Notes under the pieces: model-generated
What the model was told of the DNA's origin: nothing
The model's input: the letters and a program-made list of their open reading frames with translations, nothing else
The model's database searches: none
Translations under genes and position numbers: made by a program
Assembly (NCBI GenBank): GCA_009922295.1
Contig: RFWA01000114.1
Span: 1 to 7,471, forward strand
DNA from: Betaproteobacteria bacterium
Lineage (GTDB): Bacteria > Pseudomonadota > Gammaproteobacteria > Burkholderiales > Burkholderiaceae_C
Reading direction: 5' to 3'
DNA: 7,471 bases
In this document: positions 1-6,593 of the stretch, in pieces
How the letters are laid out: every line of letters begins with the position of its first letter
Numbering within the stretch: position 1 is the first letter of the stretch

Positions 1-197
1 AAAACCGCTTGGCTTGCTTTCACAATCGTTGTGCGGATGGCCACAACACGCTCTGGCGTGAAGGAAGGGGGCGCTTCGCACAGCGCCCGTATGCGAGCCA
101 TGTCTGTTTTAGACATGACGCCGTAGCTGCTCATGTCGGCCGCCGTATCCAGGAGCTCCTGGAGCATGCGCGCTTCTTCACTGGTTCTTTTTGTCAT
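1..197 (-). CDS. XRE-type helix-turn-helix antitoxin, 3' end beyond window
   Basis: Likely the DNA-binding antitoxin and autorepressor of a RelE/HigB-type toxin-antitoxin pair. The 65 visible residues begin MTKRTSEEARMLQELL, and residues 47-65 (TPERVVAIRTTIVKASQAV) match the start of the helix-turn-helix in small YiaG/HigA-like antitoxins, where a TPE motif leads into 'R..L.mSQ..FA'. The rest of the HTH lies beyond base 1. The ATG at 197 is supported by a strong Shine-Dalgarno (AAGGAGA, 204-210) about 6 nt upstream. The start overlaps the end of the preceding minus-strand frame by 20 nt, the usual coupling of a toxin-first pair. The toxin upstream looks truncated, so this may be an orphan antitoxin. 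What is seen is the start, RBS and HTH onset; the antitoxin role is inferred from family resemblance and layout. Confidence 0.65.
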   Translation of the reverse strand, partial: MTKRTSEEARMLQELLDTAADMSSYGVMSKTDMARIRALCEAPPSFTPERVVAIRTTIVKASQAV

Positions 198-306
198 TGC
201 ATATCTCCTTTAAGCTTCCGTTGAATTTCATTTCATCAAGTTTTGACATGGGTTGAATTTGTAAATTCGCGCCAATAAGTTTGACAGCTTCTACGGCAGC
301 GTCAGA
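178..306 (-). pseudogene. C-terminal remnant of RelE/HigB-type toxin (probable)
   Basis: The last ~43 codons of this frame (SDAAVEAVKLIGANL... ending KEICNDKKNQ) have the character of the C-terminal helix and tail of RelE-like toxins of the COG4737 type, which typically end in 'L..L...G.L.EI.(N/H)D'. The frame ends 20 nt inside the XRE antitoxin gene, the usual toxin-antitoxin overlap. The frame stays open to about 516 with a possible GTG at 456, but residues upstream of about 306 show none of the expected core (the 'GG.R....Y....R..F.YGFAK..R.NI' region), and I found no trace of it in the other minus-strand frames. The toxin is therefore probably a stub whose 5' part was lost when the left flank of the dehydratase gene was joined here. 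It could instead be a divergent small protein starting at 456. Confidence 0.35.
204..210 (-). promoter_or_regulatory. Ribosome binding site of the XRE antitoxin
   Basis: On the minus strand AAGGAGA lies 6 nt before the ATG at 197. It fixes that ATG as the start and lies within the tail of the upstream toxin-like frame, consistent with translational coupling. Confidence 0.6.
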
Positions 307-503
307 GAAGTCGGTGCCAGCGCACGGCCTTTTCAGCCGGCACCCCGTGCGCGACTCAATGGCGGCGATCACCGTACGACGTTCATCCACGGCTTCGTCC
401 GAGCCAAAGTTACCGATCTCTGGGACGACCGACAGTCGCGCCACAGATAGCAACACGCAAGGGATCCAGCGCCAAGCTAGACTAAACCCTCTGGAGCACG
501 ATC
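307..503. other. Gap between toxin remnant and dehydratase; no gene recognised
   Basis: Frames stay open on both strands here, but none has a recognisable product, a good RBS or a family motif. No clear sigma-70 promoter for the dehydratase was seen by eye. The stretch probably contains the junction between the toxin remnant and the dehydratase locus. Confidence 0.3.
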
Positions 504-506
504 TTG
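493..506 (+). promoter_or_regulatory. RBS and TTG start of the dehydratase
   Basis: GGAG at 493-496 precedes TTG at 504-506 by 7 nt. An in-frame TAA at 483-485 limits the gene to this region. The rare ATC and ACG codons just upstream are the only other choices. Confidence 0.6.
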
Positions 507-1616
507 GACCCGATCAAATACATTGAAATCTCCCTGTGCCGCGTGCCCTTGCGTCATGCGGTGAGCGACGCGAAGGTGCTCACCGGACGCCAGAAGCCCC
601 TGTCCCATGTGGACATGCTTACCGCCGAAATTGAGACGGTGAACGGCGAAAAGGGTTTCGGCTTCAGCTACTCGCTACGCGCTGGCGCCAACGCGATGCT
701 AGCCCACGCCAAAGACATCGCCGGCGAACTGATTGGCGAAGACCCTGACGATATCGGCCGCCTGTGGGAGAAGATGGCTTGGCTGGGCGCCTCGGTGGCC
801 CGCACTGGCGTGGCCGTACAAACTATCGCCGCTTTCGACGTAGCGCTGTGGGACCTCAAAGCCAAGCGCGCGGGCAAGTCTATTGGCAAACTGCTGGGTG
901 CCTTCCGTAACGATGTCCCCTGCTACAACACCTCAGGCGGTTACTTGAACGCATCACTCGATGAAGTGATTAAGAACGTGGAGCGCTCGCTGGGGCGGGG
1001 CCTGGGGGGTATCAAGCTCAAGGTGGGCCAGCCTGACCTGAAGAAAGACATCGAGCGCGTGCGCACCGTGCGCCAGCATGTGGGCGAGGGCATTCCGATG
1101 ATGGTCGATGCCAACCAGCAATGGGACTACACCACCGCCCTGCGCGCCGGACGCCAGCTCGATGACTTCGGCCTGGTGTGGTTGGAAGAGCCCCTCTCCG
1201 CCTACGACTATGAGGGCCATGCCAAACTCAGCGAACGCCTGGTCACCCCGATCGCCACCGGCGAGATGCTCAGCAGCGTGGCCGAGTGTTCCGAGCTGGT
1301 GAAGCAGCGTTCTGTCACCTTCATGCAGGCGGACGTGCCACGCGTGGGCGGCATAACGCCCTTCCTGAAGATCTCCACGCTGTCGGACCTGGCGCGTTTG
1401 AAGCTCGCCCCGCACTTCGTGATGGAAATCCACATCCACCTGGGTTGCGCCTACCCTCACGAGGCGTGGGTCGAGCACATTGAGTGGTTGGAGCCGGCCT
1501 TTAATGAGCGGCTGGTGATCAAGGACGGCCGCATGCTGCTGCCGGATCGACCGGGTCTGGGCTTCAGCCTTTCTGAGCAGGCTCAGGGCTGGCGAGAAGG
1601 CATCCAGCGGATCTGA
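504..1616 (+). CDS. L-talarate/galactarate dehydratase (enolase superfamily, MR subgroup)
   Basis: A cytoplasmic Mg2+-dependent dehydratase predicted to act on C6 aldarates (galactarate, L-talarate), giving a 5-keto-4-deoxy-aldarate. It resembles the characterised Salmonella TalrD/GalrD closely through its length: VSDAKVLTGRQKPL (20-33), GFSYS (53-57), CYNTSGG (140-146). The expected catalytic set is present: KxK bases K171 and K173 in GGIKLKVGQP; metal ligands D202 (with N204 in VDANQQW), E228 (WLEEPL) and E254 (ATGEM); and the D277/H304 dyad (QADVPRVGG, APHF). At 370 residues it lacks the ~25-residue N-terminal extension of the Salmonella enzyme. The TTG at 504 is chosen because GGAG (493-496) lies 7 nt upstream, an in-frame stop at 483-485 excludes a longer form, and no ATG occurs before the conserved core. 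No transporter, aldolase or regulator gene is adjacent, so it appears separated from its usual pathway. Specificity within the aldarate group is inferred. Confidence 0.9.
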   Translation: MDPIKYIEISLCRVPLRHAVSDAKVLTGRQKPLSHVDMLTAEIETVNGEKGFGFSYSLRAGANAMLAHAKDIAGELIGEDPDDIGRLWEKMAWLGASVARTGVAVQTIAAFDVALWDLKAKRAGKSIGKLLGAFRNDVPCYNTSGGYLNASLDEVIKNVERSLGRGLGGIKLKVGQPDLKKDIERVRTVRQHVGEGIPMMVDANQQWDYTTALRAGRQLDDFGLVWLEEPLSAYDYEGHAKLSERLVTPIATGEMLSSVAECSELVKQRSVTFMQADVPRVGGITPFLKISTLSDLARLKLAPHFVMEIHIHLGCAYPHEAWVEHIEWLEPAFNERLVIKDGRMLLPDRPGLGFSLSEQAQGWREGIQRI

Positions 1617-1675
1617 GAGATCGTGGCAAAGTAAGGGAGATAGTGGCTTGGTGGCATGCTGCCGATTTCTGGTAG

Positions 1676-1834
1676 CCGGCCCGTCTGTCGGGAAACTCGC
1701 TTGAAGCCCTGTGGCACGCCGATTGGACCCGCAAGCGTTTCGGGATGCTCGTTGCTGGCGATGACGTCCGCAGGGTGTCGGCCGACTTCAACCTTTTCGG
1801 CGACGACGAGCAGCAGGGACTTAGCCTCAAATTT
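1676..1834 (+). pseudogene. Coding-like fragment of an unrecognised protein
   Basis: After a TAG at 1673-1675 this plus-strand frame reads PARLSGNSLEALWHADWTRK, continues through GMLVAGDDVRRVSADFNLFG and ends near QQGLSLKFAH. It has strongly GC-biased third positions and a protein-like composition rich in D, W, F, G and R, better than the competing frames on the other strand. There is no convincing start: the only ATG, at 1745, has no clear RBS and lies inside the fragment. Around 1830 the frame passes into the antisense of the Fic gene and loses its character. I read it as an internal piece of a broken gene left between two rearrangement points. I do not recognise the family. It may also be chance. 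Confidence 0.3.
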
Positions 1835-3017
1835 GCTCACGGTGTGCTTTATCTGGCAGCACTTCTTCAGCCCACCCTTCAATCGCTGGGTAATAGCGCG
1901 TCGAGCGCCCGGCACCGCATTTTTTGAGCAGTCCAAGCCGTTCAAGTTCGATGAGATCCCGCGCCGCAGTAGGCGTTGAGGTTTGCGAAATTTGCTCGTG
2001 CTTGCGAGTGGTCATACCGCCTTGGTAGCCCTTGGGGCCAGCATCCAGAAGCTTCTTCATGGTTTTATGCTGCCGCTCATTGAGGGAGACGGTGGACATC
2101 ACAGCCTGAAATCGAATTCTTTGGATGGCGGAATCAATGGTGCGACTGGCAAATTCACTGGCCAGGGACATTTGTTCAAGCATCCACTCGACCCACGCCG
2201 TCACATCCATGCTTTTTGAGCGCTGTGCCCGCTCCAGCTCGCTGTAGTAGCGATCTTTACAGGACTCGATTTGGCGGGACAGCGTCACGATCCGTCCAGG
2301 TTGACCCATGTCTTGACCCAGTGCAAGTTGCAGGATTGCGCGGCCTATACGGCCGTTTCCATCGTCAAACGGGTGGAGCGTCTCGAACCACAGGTGAGAA
2401 ACAGCAGCACGCACCAGACCATCTATCGGCTGTGACCCGGTGGTCGGATGGGTCTGGTTGAACCAAGTCAAAAAAGCATCCACTTGAACGGCCAAGCGCT
2501 GAGGTGGTGGGGCGACGTAATGTACTTTGGTGCGACCGATTGAACCACTCACGATCTCCATGGGGACTGAGCGCAGAGCGCCGACATCAATGCGTTGCAT
2601 CCCAGAAAACCCTGTGGGGAAAAGGGCGGCGTGCCAACTGCATAGCCGCTCCAAAGTTAGCGCCGAGTCGGTCTTGAGGGTCGCATCCTGCAACACATCA
2701 ATAAGCCCCTCGATGTTGCGTTTACCTTCGGCGATTGGGGCCCCAGACGTGTCGAGTCCCAGGCGCCTGGCAATCGAGGAGCGAACACTTTCAGGGTCAA
2801 GTCTCTCGCCTTCGATCGCTGAAGTGGTCAGCGCCTCTTGCGTCATTGAGTCGCGTATGTGTGGCTGCAACCCTTCCAAGCCAATCATCTCGGCTTTTCC
2901 GAGAAGGAGCCCCTGTGATTTCCTGGCCGCAGCTAAGCGGCCTTGGACGCGCTGGGCATCGAACGCCAGCGATGGCCACTCAGGCAGCTGCCAAATCCAG
3001 CGGTGATATGAATCCAT
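1827..3017 (-). CDS. Class II Fic family protein (adenylyltransferase) with N-terminal autoinhibitory motif and C-terminal winged helix
   Basis: Predicted to transfer AMP from ATP to a hydroxyl side chain of a target protein. Related class II enzymes can also remove it. The order of parts is: a DUF4172-like N-terminus (HRWIWQLPEWPS, 5-16); the inhibitory helix motif (S/T)xxxE(G/N) as T65-S-A-I-E69-G70, whose Glu blocks productive ATP binding; a flap-like segment (IGRTKVHYVAPPP, 160-172); the complete catalytic motif HPFDDGNGRIGR (215-226) with H215, D219, N221 and R226; and a winged-helix-like C-terminus (about 313-376, LNERQHKTMKKLL ... RDLIELERLGLLKK ... RSTRYY). The length of 396 is normal. 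Nothing is broken and all key residues are present. The ATG at 3017 has no Shine-Dalgarno, but an extended -10 box ends 6 nt before it, which suggests a leaderless transcript. The inverted repeat across the start could be an operator for the protein's own winged helix. Target and role (housekeeping switch, toxin or defence) are unknown. Confidence 0.93.
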   Translation of the reverse strand: MDSYHRWIWQLPEWPSLAFDAQRVQGRLAAARKSQGLLLGKAEMIGLEGLQPHIRDSMTQEALTTSAIEGERLDPESVRSSIARRLGLDTSGAPIAEGKRNIEGLIDVLQDATLKTDSALTLERLCSWHAALFPTGFSGMQRIDVGALRSVPMEIVSGSIGRTKVHYVAPPPQRLAVQVDAFLTWFNQTHPTTGSQPIDGLVRAAVSHLWFETLHPFDDGNGRIGRAILQLALGQDMGQPGRIVTLSRQIESCKDRYYSELERAQRSKSMDVTAWVEWMLEQMSLASEFASRTIDSAIQRIRFQAVMSTVSLNERQHKTMKKLLDAGPKGYQGGMTTRKHEQISQTSTPTAARDLIELERLGLLKKCGAGRSTRYYPAIEGWAEEVLPDKAHREQI

Positions 3018-3032
3018 ACGCTAATCATATCA
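3004..3032. promoter_or_regulatory. 8-bp inverted repeat spanning Fic promoter and start codon (putative operator)
   Basis: TGATATGA at 3004-3011 and TCATATCA at 3025-3032 are exact reverse complements, separated by 13 nt. Their centres are 21 bp apart, two helical turns, a usual geometry for a dimeric repressor. One arm covers most of the extended -10 and the other lies just inside the coding sequence. A protein bound here would block RNA polymerase. The Fic C-terminal winged helix is a natural but unproven candidate. Confidence 0.5.
3024..3032 (-). promoter_or_regulatory. Extended -10 promoter of the Fic gene, probably leaderless
   Basis: On the minus strand TGATATGAT is a TGn extended -10 with hexamer TATGAT (3024-3029), preceded by a T run. 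The hexamer ends 6 nt before the ATG at 3017, so transcription would begin at or next to the start codon. There is no good -35 at 16-18 nt (GGCATA at 17 nt), which an extended -10 can tolerate, and no Shine-Dalgarno. Confidence 0.5.
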
Positions 3033-3271
3033 AAAAATGGTGTGAATATGCCGCCCAATCGCATCACGCCCCCGAGGCCGATAGCAGTTGTCACGTTCGG
3101 GGGGTACGCAGATGCTTGCATTTCAACAGGGATCTTTTTCGTGAGGCTGCACTGATCCGCGAATAGCCTCCGTTGCCACTCTACACCGTACGGTCAACCA
3201 AAATCTGTGGGATTGAAATCCTATGCCGTAGGAAGCAGTCCAATTCAACCGGTGGGCCGATTTCATGTGAC

Positions 3272-3298
3272 CCAACGGGATGACCTTGAACCCGTTGG
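3272..3298. repeat. GC-rich inverted repeat, 8-bp arms
   Basis: CCAACGGG (3272-3279) and CCCGTTGG (3291-3298) are exact reverse complements with an 11-nt loop. No T run follows on either strand, so an intrinsic terminator is unlikely. It could be a protein-binding or recombination site. A GGTGGGC direct repeat (3251-3257 and 3297-3303) lies around it. Confidence 0.45.
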
Positions 3299-3380
3299 TG
3301 GGCTAGGAATAGCAGCGACCAAGGGTGGGGCAGTCAAAAGTCGGCGCATGGAGCAAATCTGCGTCGGCGCGAACAGCCGG

Positions 3381-3394
3381 TGTCACATTCATTG
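3381..3394 (+). repeat. Left outer TGTCA-type terminal repeat
   Basis: TGTCACATTCATTG. It matches the right-hand outer copy (reverse complement of 7453-7466, TGTCAGAGTCATTG) at 12 of 14 positions and points the opposite way. A second left copy follows 81 nt inward. It resembles IS21-type multiple terminal repeats, recalled rather than searched. Confidence 0.4.
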
Positions 3395-3461
3395 CACGAC
3401 CACTGAAAAATGAGATTCCATGCGGGTTTGCAGACCATCAATGCAGTGAAGGGTTGCCGAT

Positions 3462-3475
3462 TGTCAGATTTATCG
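3462..3475 (+). repeat. Left inner TGTCA-type terminal repeat
   Basis: TGTCAGATTTATCG. The first 12 bases are identical to the right-hand inner copy (reverse complement of 7370-7383), in opposite orientation. It is followed by CACAAAAGTTGCAAATT, and a GTTGCAAATT block also occurs in the right-hand repeat region near 7425. Confidence 0.45.
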
Positions 3476-3577
3476 GCACAAAAGTTGCAAATTTACTTCC
3501 CTCTACGTTAGCCAAGTACGCCGCGCTCCATAGCTGAAATCCATTCTTTACTGACCACTTTTGAGAATTGTCGGTGA

Positions 3578-6529
3578 CTAAAGTACCTTATCTATTGCTG
3601 GCTGCCTCTTCGGGCCTAACCAATCAGCAAGACTCTCGGCCCACGAAACAGACCGGTTGGTTCCGGCATCAACCCAGGTCAGATTGAGGGTCTCATACAC
3701 GGTGCACCACCCCGCAGTCTCTGGGTCTTGAGAGCGCAGCGACATTTGAGGATTTGGCAAGTAGTGACCGTTTTTGGTACGAATCCATAGCTTTCGCGCC
3801 GGTTGGTACTGACTTTGAGCCTCGGCCCGGGCCAAGACAGCATTGACGTAACTGCGCTTGCGCCGCTGCGGTTTCCACAGATGTTCTGGCAACGTTTCCA
3901 GCACGGTTTGTAAGGCCTCGGCGAAGAAACCCGGGTCGTACTTGTAGGGGTGATGGGTTCTCGCGGCGCAGCGAGAGCGTAGGGTCTTGAACCCGGCCAA
4001 CATCAGGCTGAGCACCCAGTACTCGCCCTGATGGCGTTCCAGCCGTACTAGGCGGCCATCGGTTTGCACATCCAGCACAACTAGGCCAATGCGTTCAAAT
4101 AGAGGGGCTATTTTTTTGCGGGCGAATTCGGTATCGTCGATGGCACGGTTCAGCGCCGCCATCCAGGCTGTATGACCAAATTCGTCTTGTAGCAATACAT
4201 TCGCTCCACGCGACATCAAGGCGTCAACCAACGCAAGATTGCCGGCACGGGCCGCCAACATCAGCGGTGTGCCGCCGGTGGGCGTGGGGTGGTCTACGCC
4301 ATAGGTGTCGCACTGGCGCAGCAACTCCTTGAAGTTGTGCGCGGTGTAGGGTTGCAAGTGGCGTTGGCGCAGCGCATGGGTGGCACGGTATCCCAGTTGC
4401 TCGAAGTGCGCAAAGTCGGTCGTGTAGTCATCTAATTTTGGCTGACCGAAGGTATCCCCGGGTGCCAAGCTGCTGGCGGGCTGGAAATGGGCCTTGACAG
4501 CCAGTTGCTCAATCCAGGTTTGTTGCCCATGCCACAACGCATAGTCCATCAATACTTGTCGGGGTTTATTCGAAACCTGGCCAGGATCCAATGCGCGGGG
4601 GGTGAGTTCGCGCACCGTGGCTTCAGTCCAGGGAGTCCACGGTACCGTTTTGACCTGTAGAAACGCATCACGAATGGCACGGGCCTGCTCTTCTTTGCCC
4701 TGCAGTTCGAGCTTGCGCGCCTCTTGCGCCCACTCTTCGCGGGTCGAAGTTTGCACCGGTGCCGCTAAGGTGCTGTTCGCTTCGGCCACGCGCAGGCCCA
4801 GGAGATGGAGCAGCGGGTGATTGGTCTCCGACTCCACCAGCACCAGACTCTCCACGGCCCGCGTCATGGCCACATACAAGGCATTGATATAAAACTTGTA
4901 CAGCTCCAGCGACTTGTCGCCTTTGTCGCGGGCACGGCTGTAGTTCAATTCCTCCACGGTCAAGTCAGCCAGCGCAACCCCATTACAAACCTCGGCATAG
5001 GCGCCGCGCTGGCCCGACACCAGGGCGTACAAAATGACATGTGGGTATTCCAGCCCTTTGGCCTCGTGGACCGAAAATACCAGCGGCGTGCGGAAATGTT
5101 CTCGCGCATCAGCCTTATCTTCATCTCGCAGCACCACGACCGCATGTTGTACCGAGGCACGCGTGCGGGTGTCGAGCTCGCGCAAGGCTGCATCCTTGGC
5201 GGCGAGCAGGCTCACCGAGCCCTGCAGCTGCGAGGCACTTTGCACCAAAAAGTTACTTTCTCGGTCGATCGATCCAAATCGCGCCTGCTTGATTTTGAGT
5301 AAAGTGTTGGCCAGCTCGGTGACGCTGCGGGTGTTGCGAAAATTCGCTTGCAATACCGACAAGCTCTGGCGCTGTGCTGCCTCACCCGCCAAGCCGTGCC
5401 AAAAGAGACTGCGAACGGCAGCCCACGAGAAGAAGTTGGGGTGCACGATCTGGTTGGAGTCACCGCATAGCAAGAATTCGCCCGGTTTCTTCAGGCACGC
5501 TAGCACCAAGGCGAGTTGCACGTTAGTCAGGTCTTGTACTTCGTCAATGACCACAAAATCGTACACCGGCAGGGCCAGGGCCAGCCAATCGTGCGCGACC
5601 AAATTAAGGTCAAACATCCCTGACTCGGTCAGCCATTGCCGGTAGCGCTGAAACAGCGCATGGGCTCCCGTGCGCGCCTCGCTACCCAAGAGCGATTGGC
5701 GGGGGCCCAGCGCCAGGTAGCTGGGCAGATCCATCGGTCCGTTCGGGCTCGCGCTGATGACACCACGAAACTCCTCAAACAGGGCGTGCGCATCCAATTC
5801 GCCCAGGGTGTTGCGCGCGGTTTGGCGGTGACGTTCAAACCACCCAGCAAAGGCGGTGAAAGTCACCTCACGCCCATTAGGTACGCGCAAGGTCTCGATC
5901 AGCTCGCGGTAGCTTAGAAACTCCGCCTCTTGTGCTGCGTTTTCATAGCCATGGGCGTTATACAAGACGCGCGCCGACTGGGCCAAGTAAGCGGACAGGG
6001 TCACATACAACACCCGTCCTTCGGCCTCCCGCATTTTTGTCAGCGTGACGGCCGTCTTGCCCGAACCGGCGGAGCCCACCACGACCACTGGCGCGGGCAA
6101 GCGACGCACGGCCTCTTGGGCGTCGTCGAACATGATGGGTTTGTCCAGCAGGTGAAATTCGTTGCGGCTGGCATGCAGCCATCGCAGCGCCAAGGTGTCA
6201 TGGTGGAATTGCGCGACTGCGGCGTTGGCTAACACGGGTTCGTGTTCGATCTTGGCCTCGTCTAAGCTTGCGCCGCGCAAAAACGGCGACTTGTCGTACG
6301 CATGGTTTTCAATGATTTCTAGTGCCAGGCAGACCGTTTCGTCGCCATGGCGGGCAAACTGCAACAGCAGCCGGTTGCTGTAGTCCAGCTTGGCGCGCCA
6401 GTAGGGTGTTGGTGAGAGCTTTTTGACATCGGCGCTGCGAAAGTCATCAGCCTCAATGGCTGCACGCACCTTGGCAAAAGTGGCCTTCACGCGACGGGTA
6501 TTGAGGTCTTTGTAGAGAAGCACGCGCAT
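3578..6529 (-). CDS. RelE/ParE-fold-like + SF1 (UvrD/Rep) helicase + ankyrin-like repeat fusion protein
   Basis: A 983-residue cytoplasmic protein predicted to use ATP to move along or unwind nucleic acid. Residues 1-85 resemble a RelE/ParE-type toxin fold (VKKLSPTPYWRAKL, SNRLLLQF, LALEIIENHAYDK). The helicase core is complete: Walker A GSAGSGKT (152-159), Walker B VVIDEVQD (326-333), motif III GDSNQ (356-360), motif IV QANFRNT (394-400), motif V HEAKGLEYPHVIL (488-500) and motif VI YVAMTRA (552-558). About 735-795 hold one to two ankyrin-like repeats (GGTPLMLAARAGNLALVDAL, then RGANVLLQDEFGHTAW). Residues ~836-960 form a C-terminal region I do not recognise. No frameshift is seen. The ATG at 6529 lacks a Shine-Dalgarno, but an in-frame TGA 27 nt upstream leaves no other good start. 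It stands alone on its strand, downstream of brnTA and 203 bp from it. The RelE-like part may be a regulatory or nuclease-like module. A phage or plasmid defence role is inferred; a repair helicase is the alternative. Confidence 0.85.
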   Translation of the reverse strand: MRVLLYKDLNTRRVKATFAKVRAAIEADDFRSADVKKLSPTPYWRAKLDYSNRLLLQFARHGDETVCLALEIIENHAYDKSPFLRGASLDEAKIEHEPVLANAAVAQFHHDTLALRWLHASRNEFHLLDKPIMFDDAQEAVRRLPAPVVVVGSAGSGKTAVTLTKMREAEGRVLYVTLSAYLAQSARVLYNAHGYENAAQEAEFLSYRELIETLRVPNGREVTFTAFAGWFERHRQTARNTLGELDAHALFEEFRGVISASPNGPMDLPSYLALGPRQSLLGSEARTGAHALFQRYRQWLTESGMFDLNLVAHDWLALALPVYDFVVIDEVQDLTNVQLALVLACLKKPGEFLLCGDSNQIVHPNFFSWAAVRSLFWHGLAGEAAQRQSLSVLQANFRNTRSVTELANTLLKIKQARFGSIDRESNFLVQSASQLQGSVSLLAAKDAALRELDTRTRASVQHAVVVLRDEDKADAREHFRTPLVFSVHEAKGLEYPHVILYALVSGQRGAYAEVCNGVALADLTVEELNYSRARDKGDKSLELYKFYINALYVAMTRAVESLVLVESETNHPLLHLLGLRVAEANSTLAAPVQTSTREEWAQEARKLELQGKEEQARAIRDAFLQVKTVPWTPWTEATVRELTPRALDPGQVSNKPRQVLMDYALWHGQQTWIEQLAVKAHFQPASSLAPGDTFGQPKLDDYTTDFAHFEQLGYRATHALRQRHLQPYTAHNFKELLRQCDTYGVDHPTPTGGTPLMLAARAGNLALVDALMSRGANVLLQDEFGHTAWMAALNRAIDDTEFARKKIAPLFERIGLVVLDVQTDGRLVRLERHQGEYWVLSLMLAGFKTLRSRCAARTHHPYKYDPGFFAEALQTVLETLPEHLWKPQRRKRSYVNAVLARAEAQSQYQPARKLWIRTKNGHYLPNPQMSLRSQDPETAGWCTVYETLNLTWVDAGTNRSVSWAESLADWLGPKRQPAIDKVL

Positions 6530-6551
6530 GGCGGTTGCTAATGAAAGAATG

Positions 6552-6593
6552 TTGGATCATCCAATTATCAGTGTCCAGCTGATCATGAGTGAA
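6552..6593 (-). promoter_or_regulatory. Candidate promoter and palindrome upstream of the helicase gene
   Basis: On the minus strand TTCACT (6588-6593), an 18-nt spacer and GATAAT (6564-6569) form a fair sigma-70 match that would start transcription ~28 nt before the ATG at 6529. Next to the -10, TTGGAT-C-ATCCAA (6552-6564) is a 13-nt palindrome well placed for a repressor. Neither element is strong alone. Confidence 0.3.

Larger units (their letters stand above)
3018..3577. other. 560-bp gene-poor spacer with repeats and possible element end
   Basis: No convincing gene is present. A frame at 3207-3413 (plus, GTG start) gives a 68-residue product with no RBS or family resemblance. Visible structures are the Fic promoter (3018-3035), a 10-bp palindrome ACCGTACGGT (3185-3194), an 8-bp inverted repeat (3272-3298), and two copies of a TGTCA-type motif (3381 and 3462) like those at the right end of the window. 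The stretch looks like accumulated mobile-element debris. Confidence 0.4.

Noticed and set aside
954..1478. Long minus-strand open frame opposite the dehydratase
   Set aside because: Histidine- and glutamine-rich antisense shadow of a gene with clear catalytic motifs; no RBS or family resemblance.
1583..1945. Minus-strand frame spanning the Fic 3' end
   Set aside because: It overlaps the Fic gene out of frame and shows no domain; the plus-strand fragment there has better codon bias.
3272..3298. Inverted repeat as a Rho-independent terminator of the helicase gene
   Set aside because: It lies about 280 nt past the stop codon and has no T run on the minus strand.
3207..3413. 68-residue plus-strand frame with GTG start in the spacer
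   Set aside because: No RBS, no recognisable family, and it runs through inverted repeats and into the left TGTCA repeat.
4805..5645. Overlapping plus-strand frames opposite the helicase core
   Set aside because: They lie antisense to helicase motifs IV-VI. Their composition is typical of shadows in GC-rich DNA.
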